Below are positions 43,890 through 53,441 of a stretch of 64,000 bases of DNA, in pieces. The position numbers were made by a program, and so were the translations under genes. Source of the stretch: Paenibacillus sp. FSL H8-0548 (lineage in GTDB: Bacteria > Bacillota > Bacilli > Paenibacillales > Paenibacillaceae); NCBI RefSeq assembly GCF_038630985.1, contig NZ_CP152049.1:4111501-4175500 (forward strand), in the 5' to 3' direction. Below the pieces are notes generated by a model. That model worked only from the letters and a program-made list of their open reading frames with translations. It was not told the DNA's origin and made no database searches. The stretch's first letter is position 1. Each line of letters opens with the position of its first letter.

Positions 43890-44489
43890 TTAACCACCAA
43901 CCTTTTTGGCTGAAATCAGTTGATGAAGACTGCCCTTCGTATCGTCCGCAAGCGTATTGCTCGCTTCAATCGCATGCAGAGCATCCACATGCTTAGAGAA
44001 TAAATTCGCAAAGGCTTCAACGATGAGCTCAACTCTATCCTTACGGTCGCGAAGGTAGTTAAACCAGAGCTCGTGAGCAAGCGGCACAAGAGCTGCTGTT
44101 AAACCTGAGCCCGCTAAACTCACTGACTCCGAATAAGGGATCAGAAGCTCACGCACCATCGTCCTATAGCTGCTTCCTCCTGCGCTGACTTGAAACCCGC
44201 CAACGAGCTCGACCTGTACATTTTCAATTTGAAAATGGCAAAGTCTAGAGCGGTATATATCCGTAACACTGAATTCAGGCTCATCTATGGCAAAAGGTTT
44301 CAATGCCTCATACAGAGCATACATATCTTCATCATCGCAGTAAATGTCCAAATCCCGCGGCTCTGAGGCTAAATCGAGTCCTCGCAGCATTAAGCTGGCG
44401 CTTCCTCCAAGTATCCATTTGGCAGAGCTCGCTTCCGTTGCTTTTATTATTGCAGCCAGCGCTTTATGAATGCGTTGCTGTTCGGTCAT
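43890..44489 (-). CDS. Nucleotidyltransferase-fold protein
   Basis: A 199-residue protein whose start, ILGGSASLMLRGLDLASEPR followed by DLDIYCDDEDMYAL, has the glycine-serine and double-Asp pattern of the minimal nucleotidyltransferase fold (about residues 26-60). The rest is helical. No antitoxin gene of the AbiE kind is adjacent. It lies between two ferredoxin genes. The ATG at 44489 follows AGGAAG; the TTG at 44513 lacks a site. Confidence 0.75.
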   Translation of the reverse strand: MTEQQRIHKALAAIIKATEASSAKWILGGSASLMLRGLDLASEPRDLDIYCDDEDMYALYEALKPFAIDEPEFSVTDIYRSRLCHFQIENVQVELVGGFQVSAGGSSYRTMVRELLIPYSESVSLAGSGLTAALVPLAHELWFNYLRDRKDRVELIVEAFANLFSKHVDALHAIEASNTLADDTKGSLHQLISAKKVGG

Positions 44490-44541
44490 CGCTGGCACTT
44501 CCTTTATTGTCAATGATTTAAGTTTTCAACTTTATAGTCTC

Positions 44542-44838
44542 TCAAAAATACGGCTTGTTTGCAGCGGATATTTTGGCATCAGAATGCTTTACAATAGCCT
44601 GACAGCCAAGTCGATAACCTTCCTCAAATTCCTCTGGCTCTAAACGATCCCATTCTTCATCCGTAATCCCCTCAAGCTGATCGAGCCCTTCCGTTACTAA
44701 GCAGCGACAGCGAGCACAGGTTCCCCTTGCGCAAGAAAAGCTCCAATCCACTTCATGCTTCATCGCAAGATCCAGCAGCGACAGGCCTGCTTCCGCTTGT
44801 ACTACAGCTGTTTTCGTTCTCCCCTTTAATTCAATCAT
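44542..44838 (-). CDS. 2Fe-2S ferredoxin
   Basis: 98-residue 2Fe-2S ferredoxin with SCARGTCARCRCLV (Cys-x4-Cys-x2-Cys) at about residues 35-48 and a fourth Cys in RLGCQAIV. A different subtype from the ferredoxin at 43540. A paired arrangement upstream of the yphF-spoIVA region; electron partners cannot be inferred. Confidence 0.88.
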   Translation of the reverse strand: MIELKGRTKTAVVQAEAGLSLLDLAMKHEVDWSFSCARGTCARCRCLVTEGLDQLEGITDEEWDRLEPEEFEEGYRLGCQAIVKHSDAKISAANKPYF

Positions 44839-44894
44839 TGTATGTCAAAATACCCCTTTCTGATCTTTATTGCTGGTACCTTATGTACGTTGAT

Positions 44895-45074
44895 CTAAAT
44901 AATAGAAAGCAAGCCACAAATAAATCCAATAATCAAAACAACGAAAGCAATTAACGATAATACAAATTTGACGACGCCCTTTGTTTTCATCCGAGCGAAC
45001 GTAATAATCAAAGCCGCTATCGCCATCATTCCGATACCGAATAATGAGACCCACATTTTAGTCATTGCATCCAT
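44895..45074 (-). CDS. DUF2768 small membrane protein (YphE-like)
   Basis: A 59-residue protein I translated directly: two membrane helices, VSLFGIGMMAIAALIITF and FVLSLIAFVVLIIGFICG, joined by a short basic loop. Length, topology and location between gpsA/spoVIF and the yphF region match DUF2768/YphE of Bacillales. Function unknown; presumably sporulation-linked by neighbourhood. ATG at 45074 has no strong ribosome binding site. Confidence 0.75.
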   Translation of the reverse strand: MDAMTKMWVSLFGIGMMAIAALIITFARMKTKGVVKFVLSLIAFVVLIIGFICGLLSII

Positions 45075-45133
45075 AGTAATTCCATTCTCCTAATCTATAT
45101 CATAATGAATTCTCACTCATTATAACATCGCAC

Positions 45134-45203
45134 AAAAAAAAGGACAAAAGCTGACAGAGTGCAGCACCGAATGACGATATTCGGAACTGCACAGCCGCTT
45201 TTG
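45134..45203 (-). terminator. Long hairpin terminator after spoVIF
   Basis: Three stacked stems, AAAAGC/GCTTTT, GTGCAG/CTGCAC and CCGAAT/ATTCGG, with internal loops, followed by a T run on the minus strand. Confidence 0.65.
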
Positions 45204-45213
45204 CCGTTATGCT

Positions 45214-45489
45214 TTATTTTTTTATCATCATTTTCATGAGACTTTCCATATTGCTAGCGCTCATGCCACTCGCTTTGACAGCCTTTACGATGTCATTAAC
45301 TGTCGACTCTGCAACTTTCACCTTAGCCATTTCCGACACTTGCTTAATGAGCTTGCGCAGCTCAGCTTCATCTGTCATCGTTTCCGCTGTAACGCCGCTC
45401 GCAAGTTTCTTAACCGAGTTTTCAGAAATGCTTTTGCCGGTTTTTTTATTAATTGAATTGAGAATGTCTTTGGAAAAATCCTTCGCCAA
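45214..45489 (-). CDS. spoVIF: Stage VI sporulation protein F
   Basis: Small (91 residues) helical protein needed for proper coat assembly in Bacilli. KDILNSINKKTGKSISENSV and LRKLIKQVSEMAKVKVAEST are typical of SpoVIF/YjcC. The GGAGG upstream supports the start. Confidence 0.85.
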   Translation of the reverse strand: MAKDFSKDILNSINKKTGKSISENSVKKLASGVTAETMTDEAELRKLIKQVSEMAKVKVAESTVNDIVKAVKASGMSASNMESLMKMMIKK

Positions 45490-45570
45490 ATCCTACACCT
45501 CCAGGATGTGCATTTGTCTTACTCCATGCATCATATGAGGAGGAATATTATTTGGTGTAGGCGCTGGTCC

Positions 45571-46605
45571 TTAGCCTAATTCTTCAATTTCATGCGTACG
45601 AAGACGTCCCATCAGCTGCTCAACAGCAGCACGAGGAGCTTTGCCTTCAAACAAAACCTCATAAAGCTGAAACGTAATCGGCATTTCTACATCGTATTGC
45701 TTGGCTAAGACATAGGCAGCACGAGTAGTACGAACACCTTCTACAACCATTCCCATCCGCTCCAGCACCTCTGCAAGCGGTGTTCCATCGGCAAGCATAT
45801 AGCCTGCACGCCAGTTGCGGCTGTGCTTGCTCGTACAGGTAACGACAAGATCACCTACGCCGGCTAGGCCTGCAAAGGTCAACGGATTAGCCCCCATTGC
45901 CGCACCGAGCCTGCCGATCTCAGCTAGACCTCGAGTGAGCAATGCAGCCTTGGCATTATCGCCATACTGCAGGCCATCGGTCAACCCCGCACCTAAAGCA
46001 ATAATATTTTTTATTGCACCAGCTACTTCTACGCCTACGACATCAGGATTCGTATATACACGAAAATGTGTATTCATAAGTGCATCCTGCGCCTGTTCTG
46101 CAGCTCGGATATTAGCAGAAGCAACGACTACGGTCGTCGGCTGCTCGCGAATAACCTCCTCTGCATGACTAGGCCCTGAAAGCACAACGAGCTCTTCGCC
46201 TGATCGGCCGAGCTCCTCAGACAGAACCGTTGTCATCCTCTTTAGCGTATCCGTTTCAAAGCCCTTAGTAGCGTGTACAACAAGTGTACTGTTAGCTAGA
46301 AATGGCGCTGCTTGCTTAGCTACCTCACGCATAGCTCCTGACGGTGCCACAAACAAGGCAAGCTCAGCATCCTGCAGCGCGTGCTTCATATCCGTTGTAG
46401 CATGCAAAAGAACTGGCAGCTGAACACCTGGCAAAAACCTGCTGTTCTCATGATCTCGGTTAATGCCCTCTGCTTGTTCCTCGCTGCGCGTCCAAAGCAT
46501 CACATGATACCCGTTTTTCGCAAGCACAGAAGCAAGGGCGGTTCCCCAGCTCCCTGCTACTAATACGGCTGCTTTTTTCGTCGTTGATGGGTTTACCTCT
46601 GTCAT
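45571..46605 (-). CDS. gpsA: Glycerol-3-phosphate dehydrogenase [NAD(P)+]
   Basis: Reduces dihydroxyacetone phosphate to glycerol-3-phosphate for phospholipid synthesis. 344 residues from the ATG at 46605. The NAD motif reads VLVAGSWGTALASVL: the first glycine of the usual GxGxWG is Val here. The catalytic Lys is in GAIKNIIALGAG (about residue 204) and the substrate site in ALLTRGLAEI. Starts ten bases after plsY; the two steps of phosphatidic acid synthesis are therefore linked. Confidence 0.96.
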   Translation of the reverse strand: MTEVNPSTTKKAAVLVAGSWGTALASVLAKNGYHVMLWTRSEEQAEGINRDHENSRFLPGVQLPVLLHATTDMKHALQDAELALFVAPSGAMREVAKQAAPFLANSTLVVHATKGFETDTLKRMTTVLSEELGRSGEELVVLSGPSHAEEVIREQPTTVVVASANIRAAEQAQDALMNTHFRVYTNPDVVGVEVAGAIKNIIALGAGLTDGLQYGDNAKAALLTRGLAEIGRLGAAMGANPLTFAGLAGVGDLVVTCTSKHSRNWRAGYMLADGTPLAEVLERMGMVVEGVRTTRAAYVLAKQYDVEMPITFQLYEVLFEGKAPRAAVEQLMGRLRTHEIEELG

Positions 46606-46615
46606 GCAGTCGTCA

Positions 46616-47212
46616 CTATCCTTTCTTTGCACCCAGCTTGTTTTCTGTGCCTTGGAGCAGCTTTACGATATTCGACCGATGGCGTACAAAAGCAAATATA
46701 CAGATCAGAAGACTTGCACAAAGTAAAGGTACAGAAAAATAAAAGATACAAATGAATAATGGCGTTAAAGCAGCAAACAATAATGAGCCCAAAGAAACGT
46801 ATCTGGTTAAAGCGATCGTCGCAATAGCAACAGCTCCTGCAAGAAGGGCGGGAATAAAGGCAAGTGTCGCAATGACACCTACAGTCGTAGCAATTCCTTT
46901 TCCACCCTTGAATCGAAACCAAATAGGCCAGTTATGACCGATAATAGCGGCAAGACCGCATATAACTGGAATCCAATCGTTTTCACCAAGAGCATGTCCT
47001 ATCCACACCGCCGCAACCCCCTTGGCAATGTCAAGCAGAAACACCAGTAAGCCCGGCCCTTTGCCGAGCACTCTGAGTGTATTCGTAGCCCCTGCATTGC
47101 CACTGCCATGCTGACGGATATCAATACCCTTTACCCATTTGGCAATAACTATACTAAATGAAACTGAACCTAATAAATAGCTTAAAGCAATCGCGATTAC
47201 TCCATATAACAA
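46616..47212 (-). CDS. plsY: Glycerol-3-phosphate acyltransferase PlsY
   Basis: Membrane enzyme that transfers acyl from acyl phosphate to glycerol-3-phosphate. 198 residues, about five membrane helices. Conserved loops GSGNAGATNTLRVLGKGPGL (about residues 37-56) and GGKGIATTVGV (about 103-113) are the catalytic signatures. Operon with der and gpsA. Confidence 0.96.
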   Translation of the reverse strand: MLYGVIAIALSYLLGSVSFSIVIAKWVKGIDIRQHGSGNAGATNTLRVLGKGPGLLVFLLDIAKGVAAVWIGHALGENDWIPVICGLAAIIGHNWPIWFRFKGGKGIATTVGVIATLAFIPALLAGAVAIATIALTRYVSLGSLLFAALTPLFICIFYFSVPLLCASLLICIFAFVRHRSNIVKLLQGTENKLGAKKG

Positions 47213-47224
47213 GCTACTTCTCCC

Positions 47225-48547
47225 CTAATCTTCTTCGGACTTACGACGTGAGAATATTCGTATTGGCGTCCCTTCAAAATTAAATGCTGCACGAATTTTA
47301 TTTTCCAAATAGCGTTCATACGAGAAATGCATAATTTCCGGATCATTAACGAAAACAACGATCGTTGGCGGCTTGATAGCCACCTGCGTAACGTAGTTGA
47401 TGCGCAGACGTTTCCCTTTATCTGACGGCGGCGGATTAATAGCTACAGCATCTGATACCACATCATTAAGCAAATGTGTTTGAATACGCATCGAGTGCTG
47501 ATCAGATACATGCTTAACGACAGGAAGCAGCTTTTGTAAGCGCTGTTTCGTCAGTGCAGATAGATAAACGATTGGTGCATAGGACATAAACAAGAAGTGA
47601 TCACGAATATTTTGCGAGAAGTTTTGCATCGTTTTCTCGTCTTTATCGACGACATCCCACTTGTTTACAACGAAGATCGATGCTTTGCCCGCTTCATGAG
47701 CATAACCAGCAATATGCTTGTCCTGCTCAATAATGCCTTCTTCGCCATTGATCAGCACAAGAACAACGTCAGCACGCTCGATTGCTTTCATTGCACGCAT
47801 TACGCTATATTTCTCCGTAGACTCATACACCTTGCCGCGTTTACGCATACCAGCAGTATCGATAAGCACATACCGTTGTCCATCACGCTCAAACGGTGTA
47901 TCAATAGCATCACGCGTCGTACCCGCCACATTGCTGACGATTACACGATCTTCACCGAGCAGCGCATTGACCAAGGAGGATTTCCCAACGTTAGGACGTC
48001 CGATTAACGCTACTCGAATAACATCCTCGTCATACTCATCGTCAATTAGCTCAGGCAATAGTGCAACTGTAGCATCAAGCAGATCACCTATCCCGAGACC
48101 ATGGGAACCAGAAATAGCGAGCGGCTCTCCAAAGCCTAGGCCATAAAACTCGTAAACCTCATCCATACGTCCTTGATTATCTACTTTATTTACTGCCAGT
48201 ACAACGGGCTTGCCCGAACGAAAAAGCATTTGAGCTACTTCATCATCCGCATGCGTCAAGCCTGATTTTGCATCGGCCATAAAGATAATTACATCTGCTT
48301 CTTCAATTGCGAGCTCTGCCTGCATACGTACAGATTTCATAATTTCATCTTCGCCATCAATTTCAATACCGCCAGTATCAATAATACTGAACGCTTTGCC
48401 ATTCCACTCTCCGGTGCCGTACAATCTGTCACGTGTGACTCCCGGTTTATCCTCAACAATTGCTAGACGGTCGCCGATTACCCGATTAAAAATCGTGGAT
48501 TTACCCACATTCGGACGGCCAACGATAGCGATAACGGGTCTTGCCAT
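47225..48547 (-). CDS. der: GTPase Der (EngA)
   Basis: Double GTPase for 50S ribosome assembly, 440 residues. First G domain: [16 protein letters not shown] (residues 10-25), DTGG, NKVD. Second: [16 protein letters not shown] (about 183-198), DTAG and NKWD. C-terminal KH-like domain. Essential in B. subtilis. Complete. Confidence 0.98.
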   Translation of the reverse strand: MARPVIAIVGRPNVGKSTIFNRVIGDRLAIVEDKPGVTRDRLYGTGEWNGKAFSIIDTGGIEIDGEDEIMKSVRMQAELAIEEADVIIFMADAKSGLTHADDEVAQMLFRSGKPVVLAVNKVDNQGRMDEVYEFYGLGFGEPLAISGSHGLGIGDLLDATVALLPELIDDEYDEDVIRVALIGRPNVGKSSLVNALLGEDRVIVSNVAGTTRDAIDTPFERDGQRYVLIDTAGMRKRGKVYESTEKYSVMRAMKAIERADVVLVLINGEEGIIEQDKHIAGYAHEAGKASIFVVNKWDVVDKDEKTMQNFSQNIRDHFLFMSYAPIVYLSALTKQRLQKLLPVVKHVSDQHSMRIQTHLLNDVVSDAVAINPPPSDKGKRLRINYVTQVAIKPPTIVVFVNDPEIMHFSYERYLENKIRAAFNFEGTPIRIFSRRKSEED

Positions 48548-48625
48548 AGTTTTTTTTCCACTCCTTCAAAAATACTCACGTTATCCATCATAGCAAAAAA
48601 GTGCGTTCTTGGCTAACTTTTCATA

Positions 48626-48805
48626 TTATTGATGGTTAACCAGTATGATTGTACCGTTCTTCAAATCATGTGCGCTTGCATCTAATATCTTCTCGAGAAG
48701 AAACGAGGTTTGCTCAAGCATAGCTTCATTTTCCGCAATAAAAATAGGAGCGCCGCCCCGTACGGAATCAGGCTTTATAGACACAACCGCAACAATTTCA
48801 GCCAT
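48626..48805 (-). CDS. Capping complex subunit for YIEGIA
   Basis: A 59-residue protein translated directly, MAEIVAVVSIKPDSVRGGAP at the start and ending LKNGTIILVNHQ. It is the small partner that accompanies the YIEGIA membrane protein in spore formers. Its start at 48805 overlaps the end of the YIEGIA gene by eight bases, so the two are coupled. A role in the forespore or capping complex is from family naming. Confidence 0.8.
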   Translation of the reverse strand: MAEIVAVVSIKPDSVRGGAPIFIAENEAMLEQTSFLLEKILDASAHDLKNGTIILVNHQ

Positions 48806-49715
48806 GCTCGCCTGCCCCTTCCTTGTTAACCGATGCTTCAGTAGGCATCCGAACTGCAGACTCTAATATCGGCACTCGCAAAATAACTTCCTTCCCTTTG
48901 CTTGAATCAAGCTCCTGCGGCAAAATAAATACAGCAAGCCGTCCATCCTTCATATCAAGCTTAGCCATTGGGATTAATGCTGGTTCCCCGTCATCGCGAT
49001 ATACTCCAAGAATGGTCGCCACATCATACAAAATCGCTTGCCTCTGCCCAAGATTGCTTAACGTGACCTTTCCATTCGCATTATAAGGCGTTAATATAAA
49101 GCCCATGCCGCGTTCCGCGATGATTTCTTGATTGGCCTTCAAGCCCACATTCATAATATAAACGTTATCAACGAACAGATCAGGTCCATCAACTCGCACC
49201 TCGGCAGCCTGCACTGCAGCAATATGTGATATAGCTTTGCCTGATTTAAGCTTCTCCACAATAACAAGAGATATTATTCCAGCTAATATCCCCACCCATA
49301 TATTCACTAATATGCCAAACATGCTCGTTAACAAAGCGCTCATAATAACCAAATAGTTTCTTCCCTCAAAAACCATAGCAATGCCTTCAATATAGGTCGA
49401 GCCGCGTCCAACCAGCTCCATGCTGTCAATTTTGGTCAACGTCTCCCTCTCCATCTTCCGAACATCTCTAAATTGCTGAGCAGCCAAAGTTAAAAACGTA
49501 ATCGCTGTATAGTCTTTGTTATATAAAGCAGGTACGAAAACGGAGCCAAGCGCAGCTGCAATGACTCCTAAAGCGATATGAATGATACGACCGTGCGGAT
49601 ATGTCGGATACTGTCGATAATCGGTTCTTAGCATTAGCAAACGCGAAATAATACCAAAGACGATACCGAGAAGCACGCCTGCCAAAAGTTTATTTTGGAT
49701 GAGAAATTCGTGCAT
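48798..49715 (-). CDS. YIEGIA family membrane protein
   Basis: The family name motif YIEGIA is visible in STYIEGIAMVFEGRN (about residue 103). 305 residues: membrane helices at the N-terminus and around 128-155, and a C-terminal soluble domain. Conserved in endospore formers near der; the B. subtilis locus has yphB (seaA) at this site. One base overlaps with the YphA-like gene upstream. Confidence 0.85.
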   Translation of the reverse strand: MHEFLIQNKLLAGVLLGIVFGIISRLLMLRTDYRQYPTYPHGRIIHIALGVIAAALGSVFVPALYNKDYTAITFLTLAAQQFRDVRKMERETLTKIDSMELVGRGSTYIEGIAMVFEGRNYLVIMSALLTSMFGILVNIWVGILAGIISLVIVEKLKSGKAISHIAAVQAAEVRVDGPDLFVDNVYIMNVGLKANQEIIAERGMGFILTPYNANGKVTLSNLGQRQAILYDVATILGVYRDDGEPALIPMAKLDMKDGRLAVFILPQELDSSKGKEVILRVPILESAVRMPTEASVNKEGAGEHG

Positions 49716-50362
49716 TATGAAGATCGTCCCCCTCTTATGTGAAGAAGCATATGGTTTAGCTTAGATATGCTTAGCCTTATCGTCTTAAACAGCAAACTGA
49801 ATATTCGCGCTGCTGCGATTGCTATCCAGAAGCTGTCCCACCAAGCTAACGATCCGATGTGCGCCAGATAGCCGCCTGCTTGCAGCGCTGAATTAAATGC
49901 CTCCCCAAGAACCGCTCCCCAAATGAGCAGACCGCACTGCTGCTTAAACTGGGCAGTAAACGCTCCACAAAACATACCCGCAAGCAAAGGGGCATCCCAG
50001 CTTGGATCCATTAAATAAAAAACAGGATCATAGCTGTAAATTTTCCTTGTAAAGCCCCAGATAGCTGCAATCATTAAAGTACAAAGCATCAGATACCCTA
50101 TGTAGGCAAAGTCCTTAGTAGCCTTGAATGCAGGGATGCTGACCAGAAGCAGCAAGCCAATCGTTGCATGAAGCATGACTTGAACATGACCAGTAGAAGG
50201 CGACCACCAAAGCGGTATATTAAGCAACGCAAGCATTCCAATTCCAATTAACACCTTCAAAAACCAAGAGCTAAGATCAGGAGCAATATAGGGCTTCCAG
50301 CCCGTCGCGATCAATATAAACAAAATTGACATAATCCAAAATGACATATAGCCAGCATTCAC
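49715..50362 (-). CDS. Membrane protein, YphA-like
   Basis: A 215-residue polytopic membrane protein with about six helices, no recognised motif. Position between ypfD and the YIEGIA/seaA slot is that of B. subtilis yphA. The gap to ypfD holds a strong terminator, so it begins a new unit with the YIEGIA pair. Confidence 0.7.
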   Translation of the reverse strand: MNAGYMSFWIMSILFILIATGWKPYIAPDLSSWFLKVLIGIGMLALLNIPLWWSPSTGHVQVMLHATIGLLLLVSIPAFKATKDFAYIGYLMLCTLMIAAIWGFTRKIYSYDPVFYLMDPSWDAPLLAGMFCGAFTAQFKQQCGLLIWGAVLGEAFNSALQAGGYLAHIGSLAWWDSFWIAIAAARIFSLLFKTIRLSISKLNHMLLHIRGGRSS

Positions 50363-50396
50363 ATGATTTCACCTCTTGTACCCCCTATTATGCACC

Positions 50397-50446
50397 AAAA
50401 AAAAGGAGCTATTCCTGCGATAATTCGCAGAAATAGCTCCTTTTGT
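50397..50446 (-). terminator. Terminator after ypfD
   Basis: GGAGCTATT/AATAGCTCC plus CTGCGA/TCGCAG arms form a long near-perfect hairpin with a T run on the minus strand, directly past the ypfD stop. Confidence 0.85.
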
Positions 50447-50458
50447 ATAAAGACTGGT

Positions 50459-51694
50459 TTATTTAAGGTTTTTAAGCTTGTCGCCGAAACGCTCTGCAAG
50501 TGAGTAGCTCATGCTCTCATTGCTCAAGCTTACGTTCGGATTATCGATTTTCTCGATTTTCGGCGAACGTGGACCACGATCAGGTCTAGCGCTAGGAGCG
50601 GCTTGCTCTGGCGCTTCTTCTGTTTCTTTAATGCTTAGGCTAACGCGTTTTTCAGCTGGGTTGAAGTCAAGAACTTTCGCTTGTACTTCTTGGCCTTCTT
50701 GAAGAACCTCGTTAGGCGTTGCAATATGACGGTGAGCGATTTGGGAAATGTGAACAAGTCCCTCAACGCCAGGTGCGATTTCAACGAATGCTCCAAATGG
50801 AACAAGACGGCGAACAGTACCTGTTACGATATCACCAATTGCAAATTGGCTGCCTGCAGAATCCCAAGGACCTGGTTGTGCAGCTTTCAAGCTAAGGCTG
50901 ATTTTACCAGCAGCTGGATCAACTTTAAGTACTTTCACACGAACCGCTTGGCCTTCAGATACAACATCCTTCGGATGTGCAACATGCTGCCAAGAAAGCT
51001 CAGAAACGTGTACTAGGCCGTCAATTCCGCCGATATCAACGAAAGCGCCGAATGGCGTAAGACGTTGTACTGTTCCTTCAAGCTCTTGACCGACTTCAAG
51101 CGCAGAGATTACTTGCTTCTTGCTTTGCTCGAATTCAGCGTCAAGCACTTCTTTTTGAGACAAGATAACTTTGTTGTTTTCACGGTCGATTTCTTTAACC
51201 TTTACGCGAAGCGTACGGCCTTTGTAATCACTGAAATCTTCAACAAAGTGGCGCTCTACCATAGATGCTGGAATGAATCCACGGATACCTACATCCGCAA
51301 CAAGTCCGCCTTTAACAACGTCTGCAACAGCAACTTCAAATACTTCACCATTGTCAAAACGCTCTTGAAGAACATCCCAAGCTTTCTCGCCGTCAACTTG
51401 ACGTTTCGAAAGAACAAGCTTTTCTTTCTCATCGTCGATGCTTACAACTTTAAGCTCAACTTCTTGACCGACTTGCACTGCTTCGCCAGCGTTCTCGATT
51501 TGTACTGCAGAAAGCTCACGAATCGGAATGACACCGTCATATTTATATCCAAGGCTTACATAAGCTTGGTTATCTTCGATTTTGACGATCGTACCTTTAA
51601 CGGAATCGCCTTTTTTCAAAGACACGAAATTATCCAAAGCATCTTGGCTTACTTCTTCCGCCGCGGATTGTTGCACATTAGTTTCTTCTGACAT
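50459..51694 (-). CDS. ypfD: S1-domain RNA-binding protein YpfD (30S S1 homologue)
   Basis: 411 residues, four S1 repeats at about 30-100, 115-185, 200-270 and 285-355, seen as GDSVKGTIVKIEDNQAYVSL, GLVADVGIRGFIP, FGAFVDIGGIDGLVHVSELS and FGAFVEIAPGVEGLVHIS. The C-terminal tail is disordered and charged. Bacillus YpfD is not an essential ribosomal S1; here too it is likely an RNA-binding accessory factor. Follows cmk and plsC as in B. subtilis. Confidence 0.92.
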   Translation of the reverse strand: MSEETNVQQSAAEEVSQDALDNFVSLKKGDSVKGTIVKIEDNQAYVSLGYKYDGVIPIRELSAVQIENAGEAVQVGQEVELKVVSIDDEKEKLVLSKRQVDGEKAWDVLQERFDNGEVFEVAVADVVKGGLVADVGIRGFIPASMVERHFVEDFSDYKGRTLRVKVKEIDRENNKVILSQKEVLDAEFEQSKKQVISALEVGQELEGTVQRLTPFGAFVDIGGIDGLVHVSELSWQHVAHPKDVVSEGQAVRVKVLKVDPAAGKISLSLKAAQPGPWDSAGSQFAIGDIVTGTVRRLVPFGAFVEIAPGVEGLVHISQIAHRHIATPNEVLQEGQEVQAKVLDFNPAEKRVSLSIKETEEAPEQAAPSARPDRGPRSPKIEKIDNPNVSLSNESMSYSLAERFGDKLKNLK

Positions 51695-51775
51695 TGAAAT
51701 AACCTCCTCAGTTCATACCCCAACTTTATTTAAATCCGCTAGCGCCTAGAGCGAAAGCAGCATTTAAAACATTAA

Positions 51776-52354
51776 TCAACGATTGTTTGCAGCAAGCTCG
51801 CGAATACGAACCATAATTGCATCTGTTACTTTCTCAAGCATATCTGGTGATGATTCCTCAATAATTGCAGTAAGATCAATAGGCTTGCCATAACAAACAA
51901 CAATTTTGCTGAATGGTCTATACTTGCCAACAATTGCAACAGGTACTACTGCAGCACCGCTTCTAACAGCGATCATCGCAGCACCCTTCTTGGCTGCTCC
52001 AGATTGATTATGACGTGAGCCCTCTGGGAAAATGCCAAGTACGTTGCCTTCTTTAAGCATCGTAATTGCAGATTTGATAGCATCCTTGCTCACGCCGCCT
52101 CGTTTAACGGGAAATGCACCAAACGCGCGAATGAGAGGACCGAATACAGGAACCTTAAACAATTCCTCCTTCGCCATAAAATGCACCTTGCGCTTTACTT
52201 TTACACCGACCGTAGGCGGGTCAAAGTTGCTTAGATGGTTTGAGGCGAGTACGACAGGGCCGTCGGCTGGAATGTTTTCCGTGCCTCTTGCCTCCAATCG
52301 AAATAACAGCGTGTATAGGACACGCAGGAGAAATCTAAAAATAAGATATAACAT
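51776..52354 (-). CDS. plsC: 1-acyl-sn-glycerol-3-phosphate acyltransferase
   Basis: Second acylation in phosphatidic acid synthesis. 192 residues. Motif I NHLSNFDP (His-x4-Asp, about residues 39-46) and the glycerol-phosphate motif FPEGSRH (about 113-119) are present; one N-terminal membrane segment. Three bases after cmk. Confidence 0.93.
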   Translation of the reverse strand: MLYLIFRFLLRVLYTLLFRLEARGTENIPADGPVVLASNHLSNFDPPTVGVKVKRKVHFMAKEELFKVPVFGPLIRAFGAFPVKRGGVSKDAIKSAITMLKEGNVLGIFPEGSRHNQSGAAKKGAAMIAVRSGAAVVPVAIVGKYRPFSKIVVCYGKPIDLTAIIEESSPDMLEKVTDAIMVRIRELAANNR

Positions 52355-52357
52355 AGT

Positions 52358-53026
52358 TTACTTCGCCTCCGCCATTTTGGTTCGGCTTAATTTCACAATT
52401 GCATTAATTACTTCGTCAATTGTCATGGCGGTGCTGTCGAGTACAATAGCATCAGAAGCGCATACTAAGGGCGAAATGTCTCGTTGCTCGTCCAAACGAT
52501 CACGATCTGCAATTTCTGTTTCCAGCTGTTCAAGTGTAATGTTTTGGCTGTCCGCTATTTCACGATAACGGCGAAGTGCACGTTCCTTAACCGATGCAGT
52601 TAGAAAAACCTTCAATTCCGCATCCGGCAGCACGTGAGAACCAATATCCCGGCCATCCATAACGACACCCTTGCGCTTTGCAAGCCTGCGCTGCATGATT
52701 CCAAGAACTTCACGAACCGTTTCATTCGCGGCAACATGCGACACTTGAAGAGTCACCTCGCGCGTGCGAATTAATGCGGTAACATTTTCACCATTTACGA
52801 ACACGGATTGACCTGTCTCGCCAGGCTCAAGCTCAATCTCTAAAGATTTTACTAGATCAGCTAGTTTGGTATTTTGATTCGTAGCAACATTGGCACGTTG
52901 AGCACATAAAGTAACCGCTCGATACATAGCACCGGTATCAATATACACATAACCTAGCTGTTCGGCGACCTTCCGTGCAACCGTGCTCTTGCCGGCGCCT
53001 GCTGGCCCGTCAATCGCAATATTCAT
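52358..53026 (-). CDS. cmk: Cytidylate kinase
   Basis: Phosphorylates CMP and dCMP. 222 residues from the ATG at 53026 behind GAGGG; the longer frame (53056) has no clear site. P-loop MNIAIDGPAGAGKSTVARKV (residues 1-20), MDGRDIGSHVLPDAELKVFL and the LID DSQNITLEQLE region. Confidence 0.96.
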   Translation of the reverse strand: MNIAIDGPAGAGKSTVARKVAEQLGYVYIDTGAMYRAVTLCAQRANVATNQNTKLADLVKSLEIELEPGETGQSVFVNGENVTALIRTREVTLQVSHVAANETVREVLGIMQRRLAKRKGVVMDGRDIGSHVLPDAELKVFLTASVKERALRRYREIADSQNITLEQLETEIADRDRLDEQRDISPLVCASDAIVLDSTAMTIDEVINAIVKLSRTKMAEAK

Positions 53027-53125
53027 CCGGTCACTGTCACCCTCGTGATGCACCACTACAGGTCAACCCCCTTTTAGTAGAGACGGCTGGCTGTATGCAT
53101 GAAAGAATGCGAAGCAAACCTCTCA

Positions 53126-53149
53126 AGAAAAAAGCAGGCTTTGCCTGCG
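53126..53149 (-). terminator. Terminator between ypfB and cmk
   Basis: GCAGGC-AAA-GCCTGC on the minus strand followed by six T, ends the ypfB transcript. Confidence 0.75.
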
Positions 53150-53197
53150 AACGTAAAAATTATATCACACTATACACACAGATGCAAAAGCACGGCG

Positions 53198-53386
53198 TCA
53201 GTTCAAGCGGGTGCCTTCCCACTGATCTACGCCTGTAAGCCATAACCTAACTGAATTATTTTGTAATGCTGCCTGTGAGCAGACTAATAAAATAACTAAT
53301 GTAATAATAATTTTCTTAATAATAGAGCTTATTTCATCAGTCCATTTAATTAAACGCTTGCGGTTATTATATTTGTTTAATGACAA
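53198..53386 (-). CDS. ypfB: DUF5359/YpfB-like small membrane protein
   Basis: 62 residues from the TTG at 53386 (seven bases after GGGAG). One membrane helix, KKIIITLVILLVCSQAAL, and a conserved-looking C-terminal NNSVRLWLTGVDQWEG. Location between ypfA and cmk is that of B. subtilis ypfB. Function unknown. Confidence 0.7.
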   Translation of the reverse strand: MSLNKYNNRKRLIKWTDEISSIIKKIIITLVILLVCSQAALQNNSVRLWLTGVDQWEGTRLN

Positions 53387-53441
53387 ATGGAAACTCCCTT
53401 TCATCTTTTTTGGGTAGTTTTCCAATTGCCATAAATATTAT

